A stretch of DNA of 33,099 bases from Collinsella sp. CAG:166 (GCA_000434535.1 FR878646.1:12544-45642), one strand, 5' to 3'. Shown: positions 1 to 8,322, numbered from the stretch's first letter. Numbers and translations: made by a program. The notes: generated from the letters alone by a model not told the origin.

Positions 1-212
1 GGCTGCTGGCCGGTGATGGCGCGCAGGTCGCGCACGGCACCGTCGATGGCCTTGGAATCGGTAGCGGCCTCGCCGACACCCATGTTCACGACGATCTTCT
101 CAAACTTGGGGATCATCATGACGTTCTCGTACTGGAACTTGTCCTGAAGCTGCTGCTTGACCTCGTTGTTGTACTTGGTCTTCAGACGCGGCACATACTT
201 CTCTTCTGCCAT
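1..212 (-). CDS. rplE: 50S ribosomal protein L5, N-terminal part (cut by window edge)
   Basis: L5 binds 5S rRNA in the central protuberance of the large ribosomal subunit. The 70 visible codons begin MAEEKYVPRLKTKYNNEV and continue with the family's typical N-terminal stretch KIVVNMGVGEAA, followed by the DLRAITGQ segment. The ATG at 212 has a strong Shine-Dalgarno sequence, AAGGAG, six bases upstream. In most bacteria rplE follows rplX (L24) within the spc operon. Here the next gene upstream is an XdhC-family gene about 310 bp away, so L5 seems to start a transcription unit; a promoter candidate is listed separately. The rest of the gene lies beyond position 1. Identification is by recognition of the sequence and is firm; the genomic context is the odd part. 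Confidence 0.93.
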   Translation of the reverse strand, partial: MAEEKYVPRLKTKYNNEVKQQLQDKFQYENVMMIPKFEKIVVNMGVGEAATDSKAIDGAVRDLRAITGQQ

Positions 213-349
213 TGTTCACTCCTTCTTGGGGTTTTAAGCACGGGGCGTGGCCACGATGGGTTGTCCTCGTGCCTCCTGGCTGCATCCGCGCCGCTCATGG
301 CATTTCGCGGTTTGGACTCGACGCAGCAGGAGCCGACAAAACAATCGGT

Positions 350-378
350 ACTATACGCGCATCGGGAGCGTATTTCCA
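350..378 (-). promoter_or_regulatory. Candidate promoter for rplE
   Basis: On the minus strand a TATAGT box (355-350) lies 17 bases downstream of TGGAAA (378-373; 4 of 6 match to TTGACA). Transcription would begin near 343 and give a leader of about 130 nt before the L5 start. No other gene lies between this site and rplE. Judged by eye only. Confidence 0.4.
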
Positions 379-440
379 GAAAAACCTCGTCTGCCTGCAC
401 AACTCCACAACTCCCCCGCACAAATGGGTCCCAAAAAGCA

Positions 441-505
441 GTTGCGGTGAAATAGGGACTGTTGGGCGGCCTAACAGGCTTAAACAATCCGTATTTCACC
501 GCAAC
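441..505. repeat. Palindromic repeat family A, copy 1; also terminator of the xdhC transcript
   Basis: Outer arms GTTGCGGTGAAATA (441-454) and TATTTCACCGCAAC (492-505) pair perfectly. The pairing extends to 23 bp with two imperfections, and the loop holds a second small stem (GCCT/AGGC). On the minus strand the hairpin is followed by TGCTTTTTGG, so it can act as a rho-independent terminator for the xdhC-yqeB transcript. A near-identical arm sequence occurs again at 3224-3292. Confidence 0.8.
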
Positions 506-523
506 TTATTGGTGGGGATGCGA

Positions 524-1567
524 TTAGCGCTTGCGGGGGACGAGCTTGGTGCGGCGCAGGTGGATCATCTCGGCGGCAATGGAGATAGCGATCTCCTCGG
601 GATCCTCGGCCTCGATGGCAACGCCGATCGGCAGGTGCAGCTCGTCGATCTGGTCCTGCGTAAAGCCCTCCTGCTCCAGGCGGGCGCGCACAAAGGCCGT
701 CTTGCGACGCGAGCCCAGACAGCCCAGGTAGGCGGGCTTGACGCGCATGGCCTGAATCACCACGTCGATATCGGACTTGTGGCCTGCTGTGGCCACGACC
801 ACCAAGTCGCGCGGGCCGATGGGGCACTGCTTGCTCAGGTTCTTGTAGTCGACCAGACGACGGTCGTAGACACCGGGCACCCATTCGGGCGTCAACGTGC
901 CGGGGCGATCGTCGCAGGCCACGACGGCAAAGCCCGCCGCCGTGAGCACGCGCGCCGTCGCGGCGCCCACGTGTCCGCAGCCAAAGATGTAGGTCAGGCC
1001 CTCGGGGCAGAGCGTCTCGATGTGCGCGGGAGGAATATCGGAGGCGGCGTTGGTGTAGGTGACGTTGCTCCCCTCTTCCACCAGCGAAAGCCCGGGGCAA
1101 CCCACAATGGTGCGGCGCGACTCCTCACCATGGTATTCAGCAGCGTCGCTTTCGAGCGCGTTTGCGATAAACGGTTCAAAGTCGATAACGAAGTCGCCGA
1201 TGCGTCGATACGCCAAGACGTCGGCAACCGACTGGAACAACGGCACCTGCGATTCATCCAGATGCAGATAGCACAGGCAGATGGCTCCGCCGCAGATCAT
1301 GCCGGTATCGGAGTTCTCGCCGCCCATGGTGTAGCGGACCAGACGCGATTGACCTGCGGCCAGCAGCTCGCGTGCCTCGTCCAGCGCAAAGAGCTCGATC
1401 TTGCCGCCGCCGATGGTACCCGCTTGGCTGCCATCGGCAAAGACGGCCATCCAGGCGCCCACGCCGCGCGGCGATGACCCTGCCGTGCCGGCAACTACCA
1501 CCAGCTCGCACGTCCTACCGGCCTTCAGAGCGCCAAGCGCAGCATTCACCACATCGAGCTTTTCCAT
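524..1567 (-). CDS. xdhC: XdhC/CoxI-family molybdenum hydroxylase maturation protein
   Basis: XdhC-type proteins bind molybdenum cofactor and help insert its mature (sulfurated, or here probably selenated) form into xanthine dehydrogenase-type enzymes. The 347-aa protein has the N-terminal XdhC/CoxI domain (roughly residues 10-100, with GMICGG at 89-94) and a C-terminal Rossmann domain with GCGHVG at 196-201 and the conserved GCLGSRRK at 282-289. Length and domain order fit the family. The gene starts nine bases after yqeB ends, so the two are probably co-transcribed. The hairpin at 441-505 would terminate the message. The likely client is the selenium-dependent xanthine dehydrogenase at 16594-19371. 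Family assignment is firm; the client is inferred from context. Confidence 0.9.
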   Translation of the reverse strand: MEKLDVVNAALGALKAGRTCELVVVAGTAGSSPRGVGAWMAVFADGSQAGTIGGGKIELFALDEARELLAAGQSRLVRYTMGGENSDTGMICGGAICLCYLHLDESQVPLFQSVADVLAYRRIGDFVIDFEPFIANALESDAAEYHGEESRRTIVGCPGLSLVEEGSNVTYTNAASDIPPAHIETLCPEGLTYIFGCGHVGAATARVLTAAGFAVVACDDRPGTLTPEWVPGVYDRRLVDYKNLSKQCPIGPRDLVVVATAGHKSDIDVVIQAMRVKPAYLGCLGSRRKTAFVRARLEQEGFTQDQIDELHLPIGVAIEAEDPEEIAISIAAEMIHLRRTKLVPRKR

Positions 1568-1576
1568 TGCAATTTC

Positions 1577-2371
1577 CTATCCCTGGAATACACCGGTGAG
1601 CATGGCGAGCGCCTCGAGCACGCCGCCGCCGACCGACGTCGCCTTGTCCGAAATGTAGTTGATATAGCTGGCATCGCCGCGCGGATCGACATCGGCGCAT
1701 TTAAAGCCCTCAGTCACCTGCACGCCGTTCGCCAAAAGCCCGCGCAGACAGCCATCGATCTGCGTGCACATGGGCGTATCGCCCGCGTAGCCAATCACGT
1801 CTCCGGCGCTCACGATGTCGCCGATTGCGCGATCGGACCGAAACACGCCAGCGGCGGGGCTGTGGATAACGCGCTCCCTGCCATAGCCGGCGATAATGCC
1901 CGGCACGCCCGTATTGGGCTGGGGCGAACCTTGGGTAATGACACGGCCCAGGAAATGCCCGCGCATGGTTTCGACCACGGCGTCGCAGTCAACCGGCGCG
2001 GTAAAGCCCGGCCCCACGGCGATGACGGCAGGCGCCATGTCGCGCGTGGTGCCCAAGTTACGCTTGGCCAGAATCGCGTCGACCACAGCCGCGGGCTTAA
2101 GCTCATCGAGCATCTTGGCCTGAGGGTCCACCACGACGGCAACATCCCCCGCCTGGGTAATCTCGAGCGCCTCAGCCGGCGTCTGTGCCAAGCGAGCGCG
2201 AATGCCCTCGACCTCGACCTCGCCCAGGCGAATGGCCTCGCAAAAACTGATTGTGCGACGGATGCACGTGGGAACCGCGATATCGGCCATGACGACCGAC
2301 ACGCCGGCGCGCACCAAACGGGCAGCGACGCCCGTGGCGATATCGCCGGCGCCGCGAACATAAACGAGCAT
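1577..2371 (-). CDS. yqeB: YqeB / EF2563-family selenium-dependent molybdenum hydroxylase maturation protein
   Basis: YqeB proteins co-occur with SelD and with molybdenum hydroxylases that carry labile selenium rather than selenocysteine; their exact reaction is not settled. The 264-aa protein opens with a Rossmann-like VRGAGDIATGVAARL. It continues with recognisable family segments: RRTISFCEA, KRNLGTTRDMAP, GPGFTAPVDCD and IAGYGRERVIHSP. The C-terminal part suggests a lipoyl/biotinyl-like fold (SAGDVIGYAGDTP). The ATG at 2371 has AGGGAGGTG upstream, which supports this start. It is the first gene of the yqeB-xdhC pair and is divergent from yqeC across about 100 bp. The family assignment is confident. 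Confidence 0.9.
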   Translation of the reverse strand: MLVYVRGAGDIATGVAARLVRAGVSVVMADIAVPTCIRRTISFCEAIRLGEVEVEGIRARLAQTPAEALEITQAGDVAVVVDPQAKMLDELKPAAVVDAILAKRNLGTTRDMAPAVIAVGPGFTAPVDCDAVVETMRGHFLGRVITQGSPQPNTGVPGIIAGYGRERVIHSPAAGVFRSDRAIGDIVSAGDVIGYAGDTPMCTQIDGCLRGLLANGVQVTEGFKCADVDPRGDASYINYISDKATSVGGGVLEALAMLTGVFQG

Positions 2372-2412
2372 TCCCGGGGCACCTCCCTGTGCTACGGTTT
2401 GAGCAGAGCAAA

Positions 2413-2427
2413 AGCGGTTCGACCGCT
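2413..2427. promoter_or_regulatory. Hyphenated palindrome between yqeB and yqeC
   Basis: AGCGGT-TCG-ACCGCT is a perfect 6+3+6 inverted repeat placed between the two divergent starts, next to an AT-rich stretch (2428-2460) with TATTAT/TATAAT-like boxes on both strands. It could be an operator serving both directions. No binding protein can be named. Confidence 0.35.
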
Positions 2428-2473
2428 ACTCTGATGATTATTTATTATCACAGTATTATACGGCGGTGAACAG

Positions 2474-3208
2474 ATGGAAACGACGAGCGGAAACCTTGCC
2501 TCCGCGCTCAAGATCGAGCCGGGGATTACCGCGATCATCGGCAGCGGCGGCAAGTCGACCTTGCTGAAGGCGCTGGGTCTCGAGCTCATGCGCGCTGGCG
2601 GCAGGGTGCTTCTCTGTACCACCACGCACATGTTTCCCGTCGCCGGCGTGCCGTGGGACGGGTCGAGCCGTCGTCTGGACGCCGCACCCTGGAAACCGGG
2701 CGCTCTGCATGTTCCCGGCTGCACCTGCGAGGCATGCGCAGGCATAAGCCGCGGAAGTATCTGCCAGGCGGGTGTTTTGGACCCGGAGACGGGCAAGCTC
2801 TCCTCCCCCGCCGAGCCGCCCAACGAGCTGGCGCAGCGCTTTGACTACGTCCTGGCCGAGGCGGACGGCAGCAAGCGGCTCCCGCTCAAGGCGCACGCCC
2901 CGTGGGAGCCGGTAATTCCCTCTGGCACGGCCAACATCGTCTGGATCGTCGGCGCCTCGGGATTCGGCAAGCCCGTCGCCGAGGTTGTCCACCGCCCCGA
3001 GCTCTTCTGCGAGCGCTGCGGCTGCGAGCCCACCGATACCGCCACGCCCGAGCGCGTCGCCCAGGTGCTCAATGCCGAGATGCGGGCGATGGAACTCAGC
3101 ACCGCACGCGTCATGCTCAACCAAGTCGACACGCTCAGCGACCCCACGATGGCCGACCGCTTCGAGGCAGCCCTCGGCCGTCCCATCATCACCACCAGCC
3201 TCAAGTAG
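2474..3208 (+). CDS. yqeC: YqeC family selenium cofactor biosynthesis protein
   Basis: YqeC is one of the marker proteins of labile-selenium molybdenum hydroxylase systems. It is a predicted P-loop protein, and its biochemical step is unproven. The 244-aa product has a Walker A-like GSGGKSTLL at 23-31, TTTHMF shortly after, and the family signature around LAEADGSKRLPLKAHAP. A cysteine cluster (CTCEAC) near residue 77 and a CERCGCEPTDTATPER segment near residue 178 may bind metal; this is a guess from spacing. The start ATG has only a weak GGCGG sequence upstream. The gene ends 110 bp before the convergent hydA gene, with the family A hairpin in between. Assignment is firm. Confidence 0.9.
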   Translation: METTSGNLASALKIEPGITAIIGSGGKSTLLKALGLELMRAGGRVLLCTTTHMFPVAGVPWDGSSRRLDAAPWKPGALHVPGCTCEACAGISRGSICQAGVLDPETGKLSSPAEPPNELAQRFDYVLAEADGSKRLPLKAHAPWEPVIPSGTANIVWIVGASGFGKPVAEVVHRPELFCERCGCEPTDTATPERVAQVLNAEMRAMELSTARVMLNQVDTLSDPTMADRFEAALGRPIITTSLK

Positions 3209-3223
3209 CCGGCCCCATCTCCT

Positions 3224-3292
3224 CAGTTGCGGTGAAATACGGACTGTTTGGCCGCCCGACGGCCGCAAACAGTCCGTATTTCACCGCAACTG
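3224..3292. repeat. Palindromic repeat family A, copy 2; bidirectional terminator between yqeC and hydA
   Basis: Arms beginning CAGTTGCGGTGAAATACGG at 3224 and ending at 3292 pair without mismatch for about 27 bp, then continue as a GC-rich tip (GGCCG...CGGCC). It sits between two convergent genes and can fold the same way on both strands. No strong T-run follows on either strand, so terminator activity is inferred from position. The arm sequence matches copy 1 at 441-505. Confidence 0.85.
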
Positions 3293-3317
3293 CGGAGGGG
3301 ACACGGTATCTTTGCTG

Positions 3318-4685
3318 CTAGCGAGGGACGTAGCGGCCGGGTTGGGCTCCGGTGGGCTCGCCGTCGCGTGCCACCAGCACGCCGTTCACAAACACAGCCT
3401 TGGCGCGGCCGTGAGCCTCAAAGCCCTCGAGCGGCGTGTAGTCCACAGCCTGATGCTGTGTCGCCGCGCGAATGGTCCAGCGCGCCTGGGGATCCCACAC
3501 GCACACGTCGGCATCGGCGCCCTCGGCAAGACATCCCTTGCGCGGATACATGCCAAAGACGCGCGCCGGGTTCTCGCTCATCAAGCGGCACAGATCCTCG
3601 GGACCCAGCTGCCCCTCAAAGCTCGTGGCAATCGCGACGGGACGATGCTCCACACCGGGCCCGCCGTTGGGAATCGCGCGAAAGTCGTCGCGCCCGCGGT
3701 CCTTTTGCCCGTGCAGGTTAAAGCTGCAGTGGTCGGTCGCAATCGTATCGATCTCGCCGACCACAAGCGCCTCGCGCAGCGCGGCACGGTCACCGGCATG
3801 GCGCAACGGCGGACTCATCACATACTTGGCACCCGCAAAGCCGTCCTCGCCCTGCTCCAAGTAGCAAGTATCGTCGAGCATCAAATACTGAGGGCAGGTC
3901 TCGACATAGATATTCTTCTGCCCGCGCGCCTTGGCGGCACGAATGGCCTCGAGCCCCAGCTTGGTCGAAAGGTGCACCACGTTGACCGGTGCGTCGCCGG
4001 CCAGGTGCGCCAGATATAGCAGACGGCTCACTGCCTCGGCCTCGCACACATCCGGACGGCTGAGCGCATGGCCCTCGGGCCCGTGGATACCCTGCTCAAA
4101 CACGCGCTTCTGCAGCTCATTCACCAGCGTGCCGTTCTCGCAATGCACGCACAGAATACCGCCCAGGTGCTTGAGCTCCTCGAGCACCTCGAGCGTCTCG
4201 GCATCGTCCAAGCGCAGGTGGTCGTAGGCAAAGTAGGTCTTAAACGACGATACGCCCGCCTCGCGCATGGCCGAAAGATCGGCGCGGTTGCGCTCGTTCC
4301 ACTCGGCGAGTGCCATATGAAAAGCGTAGTTGGCCGTGCAGGTTCCGTCGGCGCGGCGATGCCACTCGGCCAAGGCATCGGGCATGGTCACGCCGCGATC
4401 GGCCGTCGCGTAGTCCACAATGGTCGTCGTGCCGCCGCAGGCAGCCGCGCGCGTGCCGGTCTCAAAGCTATCGGCTGTCCAATCCATGCCGGTCCAGCAC
4501 TGCATGTGCGTGTGGCCGTCGATAAAGCCGGGGAACACCCAACAGTCGGTAGCGTCCTGGACGGTATCGCCCTCGCCCGGCTCGATTGCCGCGGCAATCC
4601 GCACAATCTTGTCGCCATCCATGGCAAGATCGGCGCGGCGAAGCCCCTGGGGTGTCACAAGCGCGCCGTTTTTGATGATGATCAT
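3318..4685 (-). CDS. hydA: Dihydropyrimidinase / D-hydantoinase-family amidohydrolase
   Basis: The family hydrolyses cyclic amides such as dihydropyrimidines and hydantoins. Within ygf/yge-type clusters this member is thought to open a ring intermediate of purine breakdown. The 455-aa protein has the complete binuclear metal site: H58 and H60 (DGHTH), K149 for carbamylation (SFKTYF), H181 (CVHCEN), H238 (VVHLS) and D318 (ATDHC). Length is typical. The ATG at 4685 has AAGGAG five bases upstream. It begins eight bases after mocA, so both lie on one transcript. The substrate is inferred from context and could be a hydantoin-like or ureido ring. Confidence 0.92.
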   Translation of the reverse strand: MIIIKNGALVTPQGLRRADLAMDGDKIVRIAAAIEPGEGDTVQDATDCWVFPGFIDGHTHMQCWTGMDWTADSFETGTRAAACGGTTTIVDYATADRGVTMPDALAEWHRRADGTCTANYAFHMALAEWNERNRADLSAMREAGVSSFKTYFAYDHLRLDDAETLEVLEELKHLGGILCVHCENGTLVNELQKRVFEQGIHGPEGHALSRPDVCEAEAVSRLLYLAHLAGDAPVNVVHLSTKLGLEAIRAAKARGQKNIYVETCPQYLMLDDTCYLEQGEDGFAGAKYVMSPPLRHAGDRAALREALVVGEIDTIATDHCSFNLHGQKDRGRDDFRAIPNGGPGVEHRPVAIATSFEGQLGPEDLCRLMSENPARVFGMYPRKGCLAEGADADVCVWDPQARWTIRAATQHQAVDYTPLEGFEAHGRAKAVFVNGVLVARDGEPTGAQPGRYVPR

Positions 4686-4693
4686 GTTGCTCC

Positions 4694-5308
4694 TTATTGG
4701 TTAATACAGTTGGCCACGCGATCAAAATACGAGCAGGCCGCGATATGCTCCGTTATGCGTCGCTGTCCCTCTGCGGTATCGACATCCCACAGCTCATAGG
4801 CGCGCGCTTCGACCAGCGCAACGTCGACGCGACCTTTGAGGATCGAACCGCCGCCGTCCTTGCCCTCAAGACACATAAGTGCATCGAACAGTTCCGCCGG
4901 AAAGAGCACCGGGCTCGAAGGCTCACCGTTGCACGCAAGACGCACCGGATGTTTGCGGCCACACTCGTCAAACGCACGAACCATAGCCTCAAAAGAACCC
5001 GAACTCACGAGCGGCTGGTCGCCCGGCAAAAAGAGGCAACCTTTCCAGTTGCGTTCGACTCCCCACGAAAGGCCCGCACGGACGCTTTCGCTGCGCAGCT
5101 CGCCATCGTGCAGCACGCACGGGCAATGCTTGTCCTCGCAAATCTGGGCGACCTCGGGCCAACGCGTCGAAACCACGACGTCAAAGCCCCGGGGAACCGA
5201 ATCGATGGTCCGGGCAATCAGCGGCTCGCCATAGATATCGGCAAGCATCTTGTTAGAGCCAAACCGCTTGCCCTCGCCCGAAGCCATAATGACGCATCCA
5301 AGTTTCAT
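4694..5308 (-). CDS. mocA: MocA/YgfJ-type molybdenum cofactor nucleotidyltransferase
   Basis: MocA-like enzymes transfer a nucleotide, normally CMP, to molybdopterin to make the dinucleotide form used by xanthine dehydrogenase-type enzymes. YgfJ is the variant tied to selenium-dependent hydroxylases. The 204-aa protein begins with the NTP-transferase signature MASGEGKRFGSNKML (8-22). It has PGDQP at 95-99, the usual magnesium/nucleotide-binding aspartate motif, then GEPSSPVLFP. A very strong Shine-Dalgarno (GGGGAGG) precedes the ATG. It leads a two-gene unit with hydA, separated from ygeW by a terminator. In-cluster placement suggests that it serves the XDH at 16594-19371. Confidence 0.88.
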   Translation of the reverse strand: MKLGCVIMASGEGKRFGSNKMLADIYGEPLIARTIDSVPRGFDVVVSTRWPEVAQICEDKHCPCVLHDGELRSESVRAGLSWGVERNWKGCLFLPGDQPLVSSGSFEAMVRAFDECGRKHPVRLACNGEPSSPVLFPAELFDALMCLEGKDGGGSILKGRVDVALVEARAYELWDVDTAEGQRRITEHIAACSYFDRVANCINQ

Positions 5309-5394
5309 GGTGATACCTCCCCTGAAACCATCGTACCCATAACTCGCGCCGCGGGCATCTACATCGAAAGCGCTTATCCCGCACGCCCGCGATG

Positions 5395-5435
5395 CAAAAA
5401 AGGGGCACCCCGCCGGTTGGCAGAGCGCCCCCTTT
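5395..5435 (-). terminator. Rho-independent terminator after ygeW
   Basis: Read on the minus strand, a GC-rich stem (AAAGGGGGC pairing with GTGCCCCTTT, minor imperfection) is followed by a run of T residues (the A-run at 5395-5401 on the plus strand). It lies directly downstream of the ygeW stop and upstream of mocA, so mocA-hydA probably has a separate or attenuated transcript. Confidence 0.7.
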
Positions 5436-5458
5436 ACATGGCTTACCTCAACCCGGCT

Positions 5459-6661
5459 TTAGGCCTGGAACCAACGGGCGGTGTTGCGCTCGTCGAGGGC
5501 CTTGAGGGTAGCGGCGGGATCGGCAACCTTCTGCAGGAACATCATGGCTGCGATGGCATACGGCTTGTAGCTGGCCTCCTTGTACATGCCCACGCGGTGC
5601 ATGTCGAAGACGTCGGCGTTAACCTCGCCGTGCTCGCAGGAGACACCGGAGATGTCGGCGGGCAGCGGGTGCATAAAGATGGTGTCCTGGCCGTTGGCAG
5701 TCTTCTCCATGAGCTCGGTCGTGGAGCACCAGTCCTGATGGGTAGCGTTCTGGGCGAGCAGCTCCTTCTCGAGCGCTGCGATGCCGGCGTCGTCGCCCTC
5801 GGCGTACAGGTTGGTACGCTTCTCCATGGCGGCAAACGGAGCCCAGCTCTTGGGGATCACGATGTCGGCGCCCTCGAAGGCCTCGGCCATGGTGTTGACC
5901 TGCTTAAAGGTGGTGCCGGACTCGGCGGCATAGCCCTTGGCGCGCTCGACGACCTCGGGCATGAGGTCGTAGCCCTCGGGGTGGGCCAGGGTGACGTCCA
6001 TGCCAAAGCGGGGCAGCAGGCTGATCAGCGACTGCGGGCAGGACAGCGGCTTGCCGTAAGAGGGCGAATAGGCCCAGGTGACGGCAACCTTCTTGCCCTT
6101 GAGGTTCTCGAGGCCACCAAACTCGTTGATGAGGTAGAGCATGTCGGCAGAGGACTGCGTGGGGTGGTCGGAATCGGACTGCAGGGAGATGAGCGTGGGA
6201 CGGTGATCCAGAACGCCGTCCTCGTAGGCCTGCTGCACGGACTCGGAGACCTCGGCCATGTAGGCGTCGCCCTTGCCGATGTACATGTCATCGCGGATGC
6301 CGATGACGTCGGCCATGAAGGAGATCATGGTAGCGGTCTCGCGGACGGTCTCGCCGTGGGCGATCTGGGACTTCTTCTCGTCCAGGTCCTGCAGCTCAAG
6401 GCCGAGCAGGTTGGCGGCCTTAGAGAAGGAGAAGCGCGTACGGGTGGAGTTGTCGCGGAACAGGGAGACGGCCAGGCCCGAGTTGAAGATCTTGGACGAA
6501 ACGTTGTTCTCGCGCAGCTCGCGCAGGGCGTCGGCGACGATGTAGAGAGCCTTGAGCTCATCGGTGGTCTTATCCCAGGTGTGCAGGAAGTCGCTGCCGT
6601 ACATACCCTTAAAATCGAGGCCGTTCAGCTGCTCGACGAGCTCGGTAAACTTGGCGTCCAT
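5459..6661 (-). CDS. ygeW: Knotted carbamoyltransferase YgeW
   Basis: YgeW belongs to the aspartate/ornithine carbamoyltransferase superfamily. In purine-degrading clusters it is thought to run in the phosphorolytic direction, releasing carbamoyl phosphate from a ureido intermediate. The 400-aa protein carries the carbamoyl-phosphate site FRDNSTRTR (68-76) and HPLP (331-334). It also has the long family-specific SYGKPLSCPQSL segment. An open frame extends 62 codons further upstream, but the start at 6661 is preferred because AAAGGA precedes it and the length matches the family. It lies about 200 bp after ygeY and ends at its own terminator. No carbamate kinase gene, the expected partner for ATP formation, is present in the window. 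Confidence 0.93.
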   Translation of the reverse strand: MDAKFTELVEQLNGLDFKGMYGSDFLHTWDKTTDELKALYIVADALRELRENNVSSKIFNSGLAVSLFRDNSTRTRFSFSKAANLLGLELQDLDEKKSQIAHGETVRETATMISFMADVIGIRDDMYIGKGDAYMAEVSESVQQAYEDGVLDHRPTLISLQSDSDHPTQSSADMLYLINEFGGLENLKGKKVAVTWAYSPSYGKPLSCPQSLISLLPRFGMDVTLAHPEGYDLMPEVVERAKGYAAESGTTFKQVNTMAEAFEGADIVIPKSWAPFAAMEKRTNLYAEGDDAGIAALEKELLAQNATHQDWCSTTELMEKTANGQDTIFMHPLPADISGVSCEHGEVNADVFDMHRVGMYKEASYKPYAIAAMMFLQKVADPAATLKALDERNTARWFQA

Positions 6662-6779
6662 GGAAATGTCCTTTCTAAAGATGAAACGATCGCAATGAGT
6701 AGATGTGCTCCGGCATGCGCGTGTGGCTAGAACATGCAGAGCACCATGACGAGGACCCGCTACCGTTGAGGAAGCATGG

Positions 6780-6807
6780 GAGATAACGACCGCGGGCCCC
6801 AAGTCAA
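6780..6807 (-). promoter_or_regulatory. Weak promoter candidate upstream of ygeW
   Basis: On the minus strand TTGACT (6807-6802) is followed after 16 bases by TATCTC (6785-6780). The 201-bp ygeY-ygeW gap also holds a GC-rich hairpin (GCCGGGG/CCCCGGC) just beyond ygeY. ygeW may therefore have its own start of transcription besides read-through. Weak evidence. Confidence 0.25.
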
Positions 6808-6862
6808 CAGGGGGTGCCGGGGACACGAGCGGCCCCCGGCTCAACAAAATCGAGGAATGGGA

Positions 6863-8248
6863 CTAATCGATCTTGTTGTTGGTCAGACCGGCGCGGAACA
6901 CGGTGGCGTCGCCATCGGCCTGGCTCGGATCGTAGAGGTTCAGGGCAGCCACGTACATGGCGGCAGCGGTGACCAGGTCGTCCTTGTAGGTGACCTCGTT
7001 GGGAGCGTGAGCCTGAGACTCGGCACCCGGGCCAAAGCCCACGCAGGGGATGCCATAGCGGCCCTGGATGGAGACGCAGTTCGTGGAGAAGGTCCACTTG
7101 TCGCACAGCGGGCGACCGGTGCGCTTGTCCATGCTGGGCTCGCAGCCGATGCGCTCGTCACCGAACATGGCCTTGTGGGCGTCAACGAGGGCCTTGACGT
7201 GCGGAGCGGTCTCCTTGTTGATCCACGTGGGGAAGTAAGCCTCGGTCTCGTAGACTTCGCCGGTCCAGGACGGACGGTCGTACATGTACATGGAGACCTT
7301 CACGTCGTCGCCGTACTTCTTGGCGGCCGGCAGGTTACGGATCTCGTCCAGGCAGGACTCCCAGGTCTCACCGGCGGTCATGCGACGGTCGATAGAGATG
7401 GCGCAGGAGTCAGCGACAGCGCAGCGGCTGGGGCTGGTGTAGAAGATCTGGCTAACGGTGCAGGTGCCGCGGCCCAGGAAGCGGGCGTCCTCGAAGTGCT
7501 CGGGGTTGTACTTGGGGTCGAGCATCTTGACGAGGCCCTTGATGTCGGTCGACTCGTCGCAGCCGTTGTTGTTGAGAGCGCGGACGTCGGCGATGATGTC
7601 GGCCATCTTGTAGATGGCGTTGTCGCCGCGATCGGGAGCGGAGCCGTGGCAGGAGGTGCCGTGAACGTCGACGCGAATCTCCATGCGGCCGCGGTGACCG
7701 CGATAGATGCCGCCGTCGGTGGGCTCGGTGGAAATGACGAACTCGGGCTTAATGCCGTCCTTGTTGTAGATGTACTGCCAGCACATGCCGTCGCAGTCCT
7801 CTTCCTGGACGGTGCCGACGACCATGATCTTGTAGCCCTCGGGGATGAGGCCCATGTCCTTCATCATCTTGGCAGCGTAGGTAGCGGAAGCCATGCCGCC
7901 CTCCTGGTCGGAGCCGCCGCGGCCGTAGATGATCTCGTCGGTCTCGTAGCCCTCATAGGGATCGGCATCCCAGTTCTCGATGTTGCCGATGCCGACGGTG
8001 TCGATGTGGGAGTCGATGGCGATGATCTTGTCGCCCTCGCCCATAAAGCCCATGACGTTGCCCAGGCCGTCGACCTTGACCTCGTCATAGCCAAGGCTCT
8101 CCATCTCGGCCTTGATGCAGGCGACAACCTCACCCTCCTCGCAGGACTCAGAGGGATGGCTAATCATTGCGCGAAGAAAACGCGACATATCAGCACGGTG
8201 GGACTCAGCAGCAGCCTTGATAGCGTCGAAATCGAGTTCTTTAGCCAT
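6863..8248 (-). CDS. ygeY: YgeY, selenium-metabolism-linked M20-family hydrolase
   Basis: YgeY belongs to the M20 metallo-aminoacylase/deacetylase group and is a member of the conserved purine/urate degradation cluster, where it is thought to hydrolyse an amide or ureido intermediate. The 461-aa protein has the M20 metal ligands H81 and D83 (DSHIDTVG), D114 (GRGGSDQEGG) and the catalytic glutamates 149/150 (QEEDCDG). A lid/dimer domain follows (GHRGRMEIRVDVHG) and then a C-terminal HAPNE. It lies between ygeX and ygeW on the same strand. The 74-bp gap to ygeX contains a 7-bp hairpin (8289-8315). Family assignment is very secure; the exact substrate is not visible from sequence. Confidence 0.93.
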   Translation of the reverse strand: MAKELDFDAIKAAAESHRADMSRFLRAMISHPSESCEEGEVVACIKAEMESLGYDEVKVDGLGNVMGFMGEGDKIIAIDSHIDTVGIGNIENWDADPYEGYETDEIIYGRGGSDQEGGMASATYAAKMMKDMGLIPEGYKIMVVGTVQEEDCDGMCWQYIYNKDGIKPEFVISTEPTDGGIYRGHRGRMEIRVDVHGTSCHGSAPDRGDNAIYKMADIIADVRALNNNGCDESTDIKGLVKMLDPKYNPEHFEDARFLGRGTCTVSQIFYTSPSRCAVADSCAISIDRRMTAGETWESCLDEIRNLPAAKKYGDDVKVSMYMYDRPSWTGEVYETEAYFPTWINKETAPHVKALVDAHKAMFGDERIGCEPSMDKRTGRPLCDKWTFSTNCVSIQGRYGIPCVGFGPGAESQAHAPNEVTYKDDLVTAAAMYVAALNLYDPSQADGDATVFRAGLTNNKID

Positions 8249-8322
8249 TGTTCATAACCTTTCAAACGAAGGAATCTACCTATGAGGTGGCGGAGCGATA
8301 CCTATTTACTCCGCCCTAACGA

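Noticed and set aside
6662..6847. A 62-codon N-terminal extension of YgeW
   Set aside because: The extension lacks family similarity and a ribosome site; the internal ATG at 6661 has AAAGGA and gives the expected length.
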